Shown: piece after piece, positions 27,879 to 35,724 of the stretch
How the letters are laid out: each line of letters opens with the position of its first letter
Numbering within the stretch: position 1 is the first letter of the stretch
From: Planctomycetaceae bacterium
GTDB taxonomy: Bacteria > Planctomycetota > Planctomycetia > Pirellulales > PALSA-1355
Assembly: GCA_003153375.1 (NCBI GenBank)
Contig: PLYM01000056.1
Coordinates: forward strand, 92,855-128,578
Reading direction: 5' to 3'
Length of the DNA: 35,724 nt
The notes under the pieces: model-generated
Told to the model about the DNA's origin: nothing
Databases searched by the model: none
The model's input: only the letters and a program-made list of their open reading frames with translations
Translations under genes and position numbers: made by a program

Positions 27879-29213
27879 ATGCTAACGATCTTGGGCAACT
27901 CGGGCGGAGGACGATTTTGCGATCGTGTTTCGCGCCGCGGGTTCCTGAAGATTGGCGGCCTGGCTCTGGGCGGGCTGTCGATGAGCGACGTTCTGCGGGC
28001 CGAGGCCCAGAGCGGCTCGCCATCGCACAAGTCGGTGATCATGATCTTCCTGCCCGGCGGTCCGCCGCACCAGGATATGTACGATCTCAAGCCCGATGCG
28101 CCGTCCGAGGTGCGTGGCGAGTTTCAGCCAATCAAGACCAACGTGCCGGGCATCGAAATCTGCGAGCACATGCCGCGGCTGGCCGGCATGATGGACAAGC
28201 TGGTGCCGATTCGCACGATCGTGGGCGCCACCGGCTCGCACTATTCGTTTCAGTGCATGACCGGCCGCAGCCATGCCCGGCAGCCGCAAGGAGGCTGGCC
28301 CGAGTTGGGTTCGGTCGTGGCCCGGCTGCAAGGCTCGACCTCGCCGGCAATGCCACCGTATGTGGGCCTGTCGCCCAAGATGCAGCACACGCCTTACAAC
28401 TCGGGCTACCCGGGATTCTTGGGGCCGGCCTACGCTCCGTTTCAGCCTAACGGCGACGGCAAGGATGACCTGGTGCTGCAAGGCGTGACGCTCGAACGCT
28501 TGGGCGATCGCAAGCAACTGGTGCGGGCCTTCGACCAGTTGAACCGCCAGGCCGACACGACGGGAATGATGGAAGGAATGGACGCGTTTCAGCGGCAGGC
28601 GTTCGGCGTATTGACAAGCAGCCGGCTGGCCGAGGCGCTGAACCTCGACAAAGAGCCCGCGGCCGTGCGAGCCCGCTATGGCGAGGGCACGGCCCAGCAC
28701 CAAGGCGACGGCGCGCCGCGGTTGATGCCGCAGTTTCTCATGGCTCGGCGGCTGGTCGAAGCCGGCGTGCGCTGCGTGACCGTCAGCTTCAGCTTTTGGG
28801 ATTATCACGGTTCGAACTTTGCCAACGCGCGGGCCAACCTGCCGCCGTTGGATCAAGGCGTCAGTGCCTTGGTCGAAGATCTGCACCAGCGCGGGCTCGA
28901 TCGCGACGTGTCGGTCGTGGTGTGGGGCGAGTTCGGCCGCACGCCGAAGATCAACGCCAGCGCCGGACGCGACCACTGGCCCAACGTCTCCTGCGCCCTG
29001 CTGGCCGGCGGTGGCATGCGCACCGGCCAGGTCATCGGCGCGACCGATCGCCAGGCCGCCGAAGCCAAGGACCGGCCCGTGCGCTTCGAGGAAGTCTTTG
29101 CCACGCTCTACAACCGCCTGGGCATCGACGCCGACGCCACGACTGTCAACGACCTCTCGGGCCGCCCGCAATACATCGCCGAGCACTATCCGGCGATGCG
29201 CGAACTGATCTAG
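27879..29213 (+). CDS. DUF1501 family Tat-exported protein (stand-alone copy)
   Basis: The 444-residue protein carries an exact Tat consensus SRRGFLK (18-24) and a hydrophobic stretch [19 protein letters not shown]1501 features are [55 protein letters not shown], the signature [20 protein letters not shown] (from about 349) and [17 protein letters not shown]. It resembles the partial gene at the window start more than the two DUF1549-linked copies: both have [10 protein letters not shown] and LAGGG(M/L)RTGQV. It is not preceded by a DUF1549 gene and has its own promoter-like element, so it appears monocistronic. Its stop lies four bases from that of the convergent VOC gene. Substrate is unknown. 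Confidence 0.92.
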   Translation: MLTILGNSGGGRFCDRVSRRGFLKIGGLALGGLSMSDVLRAEAQSGSPSHKSVIMIFLPGGPPHQDMYDLKPDAPSEVRGEFQPIKTNVPGIEICEHMPRLAGMMDKLVPIRTIVGATGSHYSFQCMTGRSHARQPQGGWPELGSVVARLQGSTSPAMPPYVGLSPKMQHTPYNSGYPGFLGPAYAPFQPNGDGKDDLVLQGVTLERLGDRKQLVRAFDQLNRQADTTGMMEGMDAFQRQAFGVLTSSRLAEALNLDKEPAAVRARYGEGTAQHQGDGAPRLMPQFLMARRLVEAGVRCVTVSFSFWDYHGSNFANARANLPPLDQGVSALVEDLHQRGLDRDVSVVVWGEFGRTPKINASAGRDHWPNVSCALLAGGGMRTGQVIGATDRQAAEAKDRPVRFEEVFATLYNRLGIDADATTVNDLSGRPQYIAEHYPAMRELI

Positions 29214-29217
29214 ACCG

Positions 29218-29655
29218 TCACTCCGCGCGCTCGACGAATACCAGCATGTTGCCGGCGTCGTCGAGAGCCGAGAACTCGCGATAGCCGGTGCGCTTGAGCT
29301 CCAGTTCGCCGCCGGGATGGATCGTGCCGGCCGCGTGGCAATGCTCGTAGAGGGCCGCGACGCCCACCACTTCGATGCGGCAGCTTGTGCTTTCGGCAAC
29401 ATAGCGGTCGCGGCACTGCCAGAGATGAATTTCGAGCGGGCCGCGACGAATGACCGCGTATTCGTCGTTGACGTCCAGAACTTCGAAGCCGAATTTCTCG
29501 CGATAAAAGGTGGCCGTATCGGGCACGCTTTGCGCGGGCAGCAGCGGAATCGCGCGGCGAAACTCGGTCGAATGGGACAAGCCAAAGTGCTCCAAATTCT
29601 GCGGAGTGCCGGCTGCCAGTATACTGAGTCCCAGGCGTGCCGCGAAACCGCTCAC
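29218..29655 (-). CDS. VOC-fold protein (glyoxalase/bleomycin resistance-like)
   Basis: The frame encodes 145 residues from GTG 29655. The core RAIPLLPAQSVPDTATFYRE, FGFEVLDVNDEYAVIRRGPL, EIHLWQC and the C-terminal REFSALDDAGNMLVFVE fit a vicinal-oxygen-chelate domain of the bleomycin-resistance/glyoxalase type, normally about 120 residues. The first 25-30 residues (GFAARLGLSILAAGTPQNLE) are not typical, so translation may begin at a TTG near 29600-29580; no ATG is available. Relatives bind or modify small molecules, or bind antibiotics, but the ligand cannot be told. It faces the DUF1501 gene tail-to-tail and is divergent from the isomerase-like gene. Confidence 0.75.
   Translation of the reverse strand: MSGFAARLGLSILAAGTPQNLEHFGLSHSTEFRRAIPLLPAQSVPDTATFYREKFGFEVLDVNDEYAVIRRGPLEIHLWQCRDRYVAESTSCRIEVVGVAALYEHCHAAGTIHPGGELELKRTGYREFSALDDAGNMLVFVERAE
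29617..29626. repeat. Perfect 10-bp palindrome with -10-like core in divergent region
   Basis: CAGTATACTG (29617-29626) is its own reverse complement and contains TATACT on both strands, in the 5' region shared by the VOC and isomerase-like genes. It would lie inside the VOC coding region if the GTG 29655 start is used, but upstream of it if a later start is used. It could be an operator or a shared -10 region. Confidence 0.3.
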
Positions 29656-29698
29656 CGCCAGCGATCCGTTAGACCGTTCCTCCGCCGAGGTCAGCCAC

Positions 29699-30580
29699 GT
29701 GGAACTCAGTTTGTTCTCGGTTAGTTATGCCGGACTGTGGGGTCAGCATCGGCTGGAATTGGAAGCCTTCGTGGCCAAGGCGGCCGCCTTGGGCTACGGC
29801 TCGGTGATGCTGATGGGCAAACGTCCGCACTTGTCGCCGCTCGACATGAACGAAGAAGCGGTGCGATCGCTCGTCGATTGCCTGGCCCGACATAAGGTGC
29901 GCTGCCGCGCGGTCGCGGGTTACACCGATTTCGCGCCGCAGCGAGCCGGCGAAGTGCCGTTTGCCGAGATGCAGTACGACTATGTCGGCGCGCTGTGCCG
30001 CCTGGCCGCGGCGCTCGACTCCAGCGTGGTCCGCGTGTTCACGGCCTACGAACATCCGCCGACCACGCCCAGCGCGGCGTGGAACACCGTCGTATCGAGC
30101 CTGCGCGAGTGCGCGGCCCGCGCGGCCGATTATGGCATCACGCTGGCCGTGCAAAATCATCACGACGTGGCGGTACACAGCGACGCGCTGCTGGATTTGC
30201 TCAGCGACGTTGACCGACCCAATGTCAAGCTGGCCTTCGATGCCTGGTCGCCGGCGCTGCGCGATGAAGAGCTGCACACGGCCGCCAAGCTGCTGGCTCC
30301 CTATACGGCGATCACGACCAACGCCGACTACGTCCGCCGGCCGCGCTTTCGTTATCGCCCTGAACTGGTCAACTACGAACGGCTGCTGCCCGACATGGTC
30401 TCGGCCGTGCCCTTCGGCGAAGGCTCGATCGATTATCTGGCGTTCTTCGCGGGCCTCCGCGAAGGGGGTTTCGACGGCCTGGCAAACTATGAAATGTGCT
30501 CGCCGATCCGCGGTGGCGGCAGTGAGGAGAATCTCGACCGCTATGCCCGCGGTTACTTGGAGTGGATGAAGCGGCATTAG
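29699..30580 (+). CDS. TIM-barrel sugar phosphate isomerase/epimerase-like protein
   Basis: The 293-residue protein matches the xylose-isomerase-like/AP-endonuclease-2 TIM-barrel family (IolE/IolI, tagatose epimerase relatives). Visible strand-end motifs are GSVMLMGKRPH, VVRVFTAYEHPP, ITLAVQNHHDVAVHSDALLD (148-167), VKLAFDAWSPALRDEE (D181), GEGSIDYLAFFAGLREGGFDG, and NYEMCSPIRGGG (E265). The metal-ligand glutamate usually found in the LALEN position is Gln152, and the usual histidine after strand 7 is not evident. The start is GTG 29699, eight bases after GAGG (29687-29690); a longer frame from 29510 would run through the divergent VOC gene. Substrate is unknown; a carbohydrate catabolic role is likely from family knowledge. 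Confidence 0.82.
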   Translation: MELSLFSVSYAGLWGQHRLELEAFVAKAAALGYGSVMLMGKRPHLSPLDMNEEAVRSLVDCLARHKVRCRAVAGYTDFAPQRAGEVPFAEMQYDYVGALCRLAAALDSSVVRVFTAYEHPPTTPSAAWNTVVSSLRECAARAADYGITLAVQNHHDVAVHSDALLDLLSDVDRPNVKLAFDAWSPALRDEELHTAAKLLAPYTAITTNADYVRRPRFRYRPELVNYERLLPDMVSAVPFGEGSIDYLAFFAGLREGGFDGLANYEMCSPIRGGGSEENLDRYARGYLEWMKRH

Positions 30581-30637
30581 CGGCCGGCCAGAGCATTGCT
30601 CCGCGCCGCACGCGCCACTATCATAAACGGCTGTGGA

Positions 30638-30649
30638 TATGATCCACCC
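30638..30649 (+). promoter_or_regulatory. -10-like promoter element before second DUF1549/DUF1501 operon
   Basis: TATGATCCACCC (30638-30649) lies 45 bases before ATG 30694 and differs by one base from TATGATCAACCC at 27805-27816. No convincing -35 box stands 16-18 bases upstream. GGAG (30679-30682) lies 11 bases before the ATG. Confidence 0.38.
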
Positions 30650-30693
30650 ATTTGCCCGCCAAACGGTCACGCCAGGTTGGAGCGAGTTTTCCG

Positions 30694-33537
30694 ATGCGGC
30701 ACCTCGGCGCATGCCTGTTCTTGTTGCTCTCGTGGCTGCTGGCCGTGACGCCGGCCCGCGCGGTGGATTACCTGCGCGACGTGAAGCCGATTCTGCGGCA
30801 GCATTGCTACAACTGCCACGGCGCGCTCAGACAGAACGGCGGGTTGCGACTCGATCATATCTCGTTTATCCGCGAGGGGGGCGATCGCGGCACGGCGCTG
30901 GCCGCGACCGGCAAGGAAAGTTTGCTGGTGCGAGCACTCCAGGCCGGCGAGGACAGCAGCCGCGGCGACATGGAGCGAATGCCCCGCGAAGCCAAGCCGC
31001 TCTCCGACGAGCACGTTGCCACGCTCGTGGCCTGGATCGACGCTGGGGCACCCACGCCCGACGAACTGGTGCCCGCGGATCCGCGGCAGCACTGGTCGTT
31101 TCAAAAACCCGTCCGCGCGCCGCTGCCGCCAGCGGGCGGCGAGCATCCGGACTGGGCAAGCCATCCGATCGATCGTTTCCTGGCGGCCGAACATGCTGCC
31201 CACGGACTGACGCCCGCGGCGCCGGCGGCGAAAAACGTCTTGTTGCGGCGGGTCTATTTGGACCTGATCGGGCTGCCCCCCACGACGGCGGAGCTGCGCG
31301 AATTCTTGGCCGACCCATCGCGCGAGGCTTACGAGCGGGTCGTCGATAAATTGCTGGCGAGCCCGCAATATGGCGAACGCTGGGGCCGGCACTGGATGGA
31401 CGTCTGGCGCTACAGCGATTGGGACGGCTATGGGGCCGAGGTGCGCGAGAGCAAGCCACACATCTGGCGATGGCGCGATTGGATCATTGAATCGCTCAAC
31501 GCCGATCAGCCCTACGACCAGATGGTGCGCGACATGCTGGCCGCCGACGAGTTGGCGCCGCTCGACGCCAATGCCACGCGCGCCGAGGGGTTTCTGGCCC
31601 GCAACTGGTATCGCTTCAATCGCAACGTGTGGCTGGAGCAAACGGTCGAACACACATCCAAGGCCTTCCTGGGCATCACGCTCAACTGTGCCCGTTGCCA
31701 CGATCACATGTACGACCCGATCTTGCAGCGCGAGTACTATCAATTCCGCGCGGTGTTCGAGCCGCACGACGTGCGCACGGACCGCGTGGCGGGGCAAAGC
31801 GACACGGCCCGCGACGGGTTGTTGCGGATCTTCGACACCGATGCCACGCGGCCGACGTTCCTGTTCGTTCGCGGCAACGAGGGCAAGCCCGACAAGGACC
31901 ACCCGCTCGCGCCGGCCGTGCCGCGAGCACTGGGTGGCGATGACGTGAAATTCGACCCCGTCACTCTGCCGCCGACGGCGTATTATCCGGGCTTGCAGGC
32001 CTTCGTGCGGCAAGAAACGCTCGCGCAAGCGGAGGCCGAGCTCAGCCGCAGTGAACCGGCCATGGCCAAAGCCGTGACGACCCTGGCCGAAGCGCGCAAG
32101 AAGCTCGCCGATTTTTCAGCGGCCAAGACCGCGGCCGTCGCGGCCAAGGACGGCGCCCCGGCAGCGCAACAAACAGCGACGGATGCGTCAACGGCGCCGA
32201 AGACCGACGCACCCGCCAAGACCGAAACGCCGGAGGCCACGTTGGCCGCCGCGATCACTTCGGCCGAAGGGGCCGCGGCACTGGCCGAGCAGACCCTGCT
32301 GGCCGCGACGTCCAATCTGGCTGCCGTGCGAGCCAAACTGACGGCCGATGATGCCGCTTTCGCCACGCCTCCGGCGGCCAACACCGCCGAACTGGCTCGC
32401 GAGGCCAATCGCGCGCAACGTGTCGGCGACGTGCAACAAGCCAAATGGGAAGTGCTACGGCTCGAGCAAGAACTGACAGCAGCCCGCGCGGCGACCGATG
32501 AAGCTACCAAGAAAACCGTCGCGCAGCTTGAGCCTAAGTTGGCCGCGGCCCACAAGGCGCGCGATGCCGCGCAGGCCGCGCTCGGCCAGGCCGGTGAGAG
32601 CTACAAACACTTCACCGAGGTTTATCCGGCTACCAGCAGCGGACGCCGCGCGGCGCTGGCGCGCTGGATCGCCTCGAAGAACAATCCGCTGACCGCGCGG
32701 GTGGCGATCAACCACATCTGGCTGCGACACTTCGGCGCGCCCCTGGTGCCGACCGTGTTCGATTTCGGGCTGAACGGAAAACCGCCGACCCACCCGGCAC
32801 TGCTCGATTGGCTGGCCGTTGAACTAATGGACGGCGGCTGGCGGATGAAGTCCATTCATCGGCTGCTCGTCACGAGCACAGCCTACCAACTGCAATCGAC
32901 CAGTGAACGGGCCGAAAATCGCACCCGTGACCCCGAAAATGTTTATCTGTGGCGCATGAACCCGCGGCGGATGGAGGCCGAGGTGGTGCGCGACAGCACG
33001 CTGCGCGTTTCCGGCTCGCTCGATGCGACGATGTTCGGTCCCGAGTTGGATCAGGGGCAGGGCCTGATCGTGCCGCGCCGCAGCATTTACTTTCGCAGCA
33101 GCAAGGAAAAGAAAGTCACGTTCCTCGAAATGTTCGACAGTCCAAACGTGACCGATTGCTACCGCCGTAGCGAAACCGTGGCGCCGCAACAGGCGTTGGC
33201 GATGGTCAACAGCTCGTTGACCCTGGCCGAGGCGCGGCGACTGGCCGGCGCGCTGGCAACCGAGTTGGGTCTGTCGACCTCGCGCGACGACCCGGCCGCG
33301 TTCATCGGCGCCGCATTCGAGCGGATTTTGTGTCGCCCGCCGAGCGGTGAGGAACTGGCCACGTGCCGCGAGTTCCTCGAAACGCAATCGCGCCGCTTTG
33401 CCGACCCCAAGTTGCTGGTGGCGTTTACCTCCGGCGGTGAGAACCCGGTCAAACCGTCGGCCGACCCGCTCGGCCGGGCGCGCGAGAACCTGGTCCACGT
33501 GCTCTTGAACCACAACGACTTCCTGACGGTCCGTTAA
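30694..33537 (+). CDS. Exported PSD1/DUF1549/DUF1553 protein with coiled-coil insert
   Basis: The 947-residue protein has a signal peptide ([18 protein letters not shown], cleaved near 23), then a cytochrome-C-like domain with CYNCH (38-42). DUF1549 covers about 160-365 ([50 protein letters not shown]) and ends with a second heme-type motif, [11 protein letters not shown] (from about 332). Residues about 434-640 are an Ala/Lys/Glu-rich helical region, probably coiled coil ([40 protein letters not shown]). DUF1553 follows at about 650-905 ([39 protein letters not shown]). The start is ATG 30694, since TTG 30652 would precede the signal peptide. The downstream DUF1501 gene begins 17 bases after the stop. 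Biochemical role is unknown. Confidence 0.9.
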   Translation: MRHLGACLFLLLSWLLAVTPARAVDYLRDVKPILRQHCYNCHGALRQNGGLRLDHISFIREGGDRGTALAATGKESLLVRALQAGEDSSRGDMERMPREAKPLSDEHVATLVAWIDAGAPTPDELVPADPRQHWSFQKPVRAPLPPAGGEHPDWASHPIDRFLAAEHAAHGLTPAAPAAKNVLLRRVYLDLIGLPPTTAELREFLADPSREAYERVVDKLLASPQYGERWGRHWMDVWRYSDWDGYGAEVRESKPHIWRWRDWIIESLNADQPYDQMVRDMLAADELAPLDANATRAEGFLARNWYRFNRNVWLEQTVEHTSKAFLGITLNCARCHDHMYDPILQREYYQFRAVFEPHDVRTDRVAGQSDTARDGLLRIFDTDATRPTFLFVRGNEGKPDKDHPLAPAVPRALGGDDVKFDPVTLPPTAYYPGLQAFVRQETLAQAEAELSRSEPAMAKAVTTLAEARKKLADFSAAKTAAVAAKDGAPAAQQTATDASTAPKTDAPAKTETPEATLAAAITSAEGAAALAEQTLLAATSNLAAVRAKLTADDAAFATPPAANTAELAREANRAQRVGDVQQAKWEVLRLEQELTAARAATDEATKKTVAQLEPKLAAAHKARDAAQAALGQAGESYKHFTEVYPATSSGRRAALARWIASKNNPLTARVAINHIWLRHFGAPLVPTVFDFGLNGKPPTHPALLDWLAVELMDGGWRMKSIHRLLVTSTAYQLQSTSERAENRTRDPENVYLWRMNPRRMEAEVVRDSTLRVSGSLDATMFGPELDQGQGLIVPRRSIYFRSSKEKKVTFLEMFDSPNVTDCYRRSETVAPQQALAMVNSSLTLAEARRLAGALATELGLSTSRDDPAAFIGAAFERILCRPPSGEELATCREFLETQSRRFADPKLLVAFTSGGENPVKPSADPLGRARENLVHVLLNHNDFLTVR

Positions 33538-33554
33538 ACGCGGAGGATTTGGCC

Positions 33555-35051
33555 ATGTCCGCAAAATCACGCCGCCATCAGCCCGGCCCGCGCGGCGGCC
33601 GCCGGGCGTTCCTGGCCGACATGGGAATGGGTTTCACTGGGCTGGCGCTCGGCGAAATGTTGTGGCGCGACGGCATTTGTCGGGCGAGCGAGACCGTGGG
33701 CTGGTCGCCCCCGACCGGCGAGCCGAACTTTCGCCCGCGGGCAAAAAACGTGATCTGGATCTTTCTGGTTGGCGGCATGAGCCATCTGGAAAGTTTCGAT
33801 CCCAAGCCGGCCCTAACCGAATTTGCCGGCAAGGAGATCGGCGAGACGCCGCACAAGGACGTGCTGACCGCGTCGTTCGTCGAAGACAACCTGCGGATCG
33901 TCGTGCCCGATGATGCCAACGGCCACATTCGCCACAAGCTGTTTCCCACGCAGATTGGCTTTCAGAAGCGCGGGCAGAGCGGCCTGGAGATCAGCGATTG
34001 GTGGCCGCACCTGGCCAACTGTGCTGACGACCTGGCCGTCGTGCGTTCGATGTGGACCACGGACAACAATCACGGCGCGCAACTGCAATTCCACACGGGG
34101 CGGCACGTGCTCGAGGGCCAGTTTCCCACGATCGGATCCTGGGTCCACTACGGGCTGGGTTCGCTCAACGAGAACCTGCCGCGATTCGTCGTGCTGGGCA
34201 CGCCGATCGCCGATTGTTGTGGTGGCATCGGCGCGCACGGCGCGAATTACCTCGGTCCCGAGCACAGTGGCGTGCAATTGGGCGTCGATCCCAAAAACCC
34301 GTTGCCGTTTGCCGCACCGGGGGTTGATGTGTACCGCGAAGAACAACGCGGTGAATTGGACCTGCTGGGCAAACTCAACGCGCTGACGGCGGTCGAGTAT
34401 CCCGACGATCCGGCGATTCGCGCCCGGATCAAGAGCTATGAATTGGCCTATCACATGCAAACGGCGGTGCCGGACGTGGTCGATTGCGAGGCCGAAACGC
34501 CGGCGATCCGTTCGCTTTATGGGCTGGATGCGAAACCGACCGAGACGTTTGGTCGGCAGTGTCTCGTTGCCCGGCGGTTGGTGGAAAAGGGCGTTCGCTT
34601 CGTGCAGATTTTTCACGGCAGCAACGGCGGCGCCGGCGCTTGGGACGCCCACGGCGGCCTGAAGTTGAATCACGCCAACAATTGCGGCCAGGTCGATCAG
34701 CCGATTGCGGCCTTGATTCAAGACCTGAAGCAGCGCGGCCTGCTGGACGAAACGATCGTGGTGATCGGCACCGAGTTCGGCCGCACGCCGGGCACGCAAG
34801 GCAGCGACGGCCGCGATCACCATCCGTTTGCCTTCAGCGTCGTGATGGCCGGCGGAGGACTGAAGGCGGGCATCGCCCACGGCGCTACCGACGCGTTGGG
34901 CTTCCACGCCATCGAGAACCGGCACTACGTCACCGACGTCCACGCCACGGTCCTGCACCAGTTGGGAATCGACGCCCGGCGTCTGGAGATTCCCGGCCGC
35001 AAGCGGCTGGCGATTGACTTTGGCGAGCCGATTCGCGACATCATCGCCTAG
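33555..35051 (+). CDS. DUF1501 family exported protein (partner of second DUF1549/1553)
   Basis: The 498-residue protein begins with a basic region and [11 protein letters not shown] (14-24), a twin-arginine-like signal, then a short hydrophobic stretch. DUF1501 features are [52 protein letters not shown], and [21 protein letters not shown] followed by [13 protein letters not shown]. The start is ATG 33555, seven bases after GGAGGA (33542-33547); the in-frame TTG 33549 is too close to that site. It follows the DUF1549/1553 gene by 17 bases and is its operon partner, matching the order at 21702-26294. Its TAG stop touches the start of the IS630-type element. Function is unknown, as for the other copies. 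Confidence 0.92.
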   Translation: MSAKSRRHQPGPRGGRRAFLADMGMGFTGLALGEMLWRDGICRASETVGWSPPTGEPNFRPRAKNVIWIFLVGGMSHLESFDPKPALTEFAGKEIGETPHKDVLTASFVEDNLRIVVPDDANGHIRHKLFPTQIGFQKRGQSGLEISDWWPHLANCADDLAVVRSMWTTDNNHGAQLQFHTGRHVLEGQFPTIGSWVHYGLGSLNENLPRFVVLGTPIADCCGGIGAHGANYLGPEHSGVQLGVDPKNPLPFAAPGVDVYREEQRGELDLLGKLNALTAVEYPDDPAIRARIKSYELAYHMQTAVPDVVDCEAETPAIRSLYGLDAKPTETFGRQCLVARRLVEKGVRFVQIFHGSNGGAGAWDAHGGLKLNHANNCGQVDQPIAALIQDLKQRGLLDETIVVIGTEFGRTPGTQGSDGRDHHPFAFSVVMAGGGLKAGIAHGATDALGFHAIENRHYVTDVHATVLHQLGIDARRLEIPGRKRLAIDFGEPIRDIIA

Positions 35052-35724
35052 AGCGCTTTCTACGTGGGTGACACGGGATAGCCACAGTGTCGGAAGTAGT
35101 TTTGGCACTGTTTGGGTGGAAAGGCGTCGAGCAGTTGTCCGAGGCGAGACCAGAGCGCGTCGACGGTCCTTTCGGCGGCCGATCGCAAGAGCCATTTGAG
35201 TTTGCTAAATGCCAATTCGATGGGGTTGAGGTCGGGACTGTAGGGCGGCAAGTACAGCAGTCGGGCGCCAGCCTGTTCGATAGCTTCACGCACGCCGGCA
35301 GCATTGTGGCTGCTGAGGTTATCCAGCACGACCAGATCGCCCGGTTCGAGTGTGGGCACCAGCACTTGGCGAACGTAGGCCAAGAAGGCTTTGCCGTTCA
35401 TCGCGCCGTCGAGCACCATCGGCGCCGTCAGGCCGGCTTCGCGGAGGGCGACGACGAAGGTTGTGGTTTTCCAGTGACCGTGCGGGGCGTACGCCACCAG
35501 CCGCGCAGGCAATGTCCATACTGGAGAACCAGATTGGTCCGCGCGCCACTCTCATCGATAAAGACCAGGTGATTGGGCTCCCAACCGCGTCGCTCCACGG
35601 TCCAAGCAGCGCGGCGGATTGGGACGTCGGGTCGCTGTTGCTCCACGGCATGGATCGCTTTTTTTGAAAGTGATCTGCAAATGCTTCAAGGCTCGCCACA
35701 CCGTTCCCAACGCCACCGTGACGC
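35052..35724 (-). mobile_element. IS630-family insertion element, one end, partial
   Basis: From just after the DUF1501 stop to the window end, the minus strand encodes an IS630-type transposase whose stop codon lies eight bases from the DUF1501 stop. The junction contains a TA dinucleotide at 35049-35050, inside the DUF1501 stop codon, and IS630 elements insert at TA. The inner boundary and the other terminal repeat lie outside the window, so the exact ends are inferred. Confidence 0.7.
35060..35724 (-). pseudogene. IS630-family DDE transposase, frame broken twice, 5' end outside window
   Basis: The DDE residues are visible: [11 protein letters not shown] (first Asp), [13 protein letters not shown] (second Asp) and [20 protein letters not shown] (Glu 35 positions after the second Asp). 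But three pieces lie in two frames. The N-terminal part VTVALGTVWRALKHLQITFK is in one frame up to a run of seven A (plus-strand T 35659-35665). The middle part AIHAVEQQRPDV to YGHCLRG is in another frame. The C-terminal part [17 protein letters not shown] to the stop at 35060 is back in the first frame from about 35510; the frame-one path between has a stop. This looks like two nearly compensating indels, or an element needing frameshifting. As read, no full-length transposase is made. Confidence 0.75.

Noticed and set aside
27882-29585. 567-residue open frame on the minus strand
   Set aside because: Antisense to the DUF1501 gene and out of frame with the VOC gene; no domain seen.
35659-35665. 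A7 run as a classic -1 programmed frameshift site in the IS630 transposase
   Set aside because: A -1 shift here leads to the frame reading KRSMPWSNSD, not to the frame with the catalytic DES motif; +1 or -2 would be needed.

Overview
The window reads as accessory-rich chromosome from a member of the Planctomycetes, most likely a Pirellulales-type organism. The evidence is high-GC DNA with dense coding on both strands, and four proteins of the DUF1501 family with two large DUF1549/DUF1553 proteins carrying CxxCH motifs. An EF-hand protein is coupled to a DUF1501 gene. These are gene families expanded in planctomycetes. No rRNA, tRNA or CRISPR array was seen.

Layout. (1) 1-2035: the 3' end of a DUF1501 gene overlaps, by ATGA, a secreted protein with about eleven EF-hand loops. 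(2) 2128-5846: a small-molecule kinase of the APH/MtnK fold, then an enolase homologue with two active-site substitutions, then a convergent Tat-type sulfite-oxidase-like molybdoenzyme. (3) 5997-20412: a nine-to-ten-gene surface polysaccharide locus, all on the + strand. It holds GT4 glycosyltransferases, an ABC-2 permease and its ATPase (Wzm/Wzt type), GDP-mannose 4,6-dehydratase, an FkbM methyltransferase, a TylCIII/TcaB9-like sugar C-methyltransferase, a large two-module glycosyltransferase-like protein that seems to lack its last domain, a polyprenyl-phosphate sugar-1-phosphate transferase and a GT-C membrane protein. (4) 20526-21428 (-): a membrane-anchored FkbM methyltransferase with the best promoter in the window. 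(5) 21702-27710: a DUF1549/DUF1553 and DUF1501 pair followed by a membrane protein with a GIDE/BAM-like domain and ankyrin repeats. (6) 27879-30580: a stand-alone DUF1501 protein, a VOC-fold protein on the opposite strand, and a TIM-barrel sugar isomerase/epimerase-like protein. (7) 30694-35051: a second DUF1549/DUF1553 and DUF1501 pair. (8) 35052-35724: one end of an IS630-family element whose transposase frame is broken twice; it runs off the window.

How the parts work together. The polysaccharide genes form a coherent pathway: the phosphosugar transferase primes a lipid carrier, GT4 enzymes extend the chain, Gmd and the methyltransferases supply or modify unusual deoxy sugars, and the ABC pair exports the product. 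Gmd next to a C-methyltransferase, with no recognisable GDP-fucose synthase or rhamnose reductase in the window, suggests a branched (C-methylated) 6-deoxyhexose. The DUF1549/DUF1501 pairs encode exported proteins of unknown biochemistry, and three of the transcription units share a promoter-like motif around TATGAT-C-ACCC.

The strongest candidates for something undescribed are the altered enolase next to a kinase, the GIDE-like/ankyrin membrane protein, and the Gmd/C-methyltransferase sugar pathway. All functional calls come from reading motifs by eye; no database search was possible.
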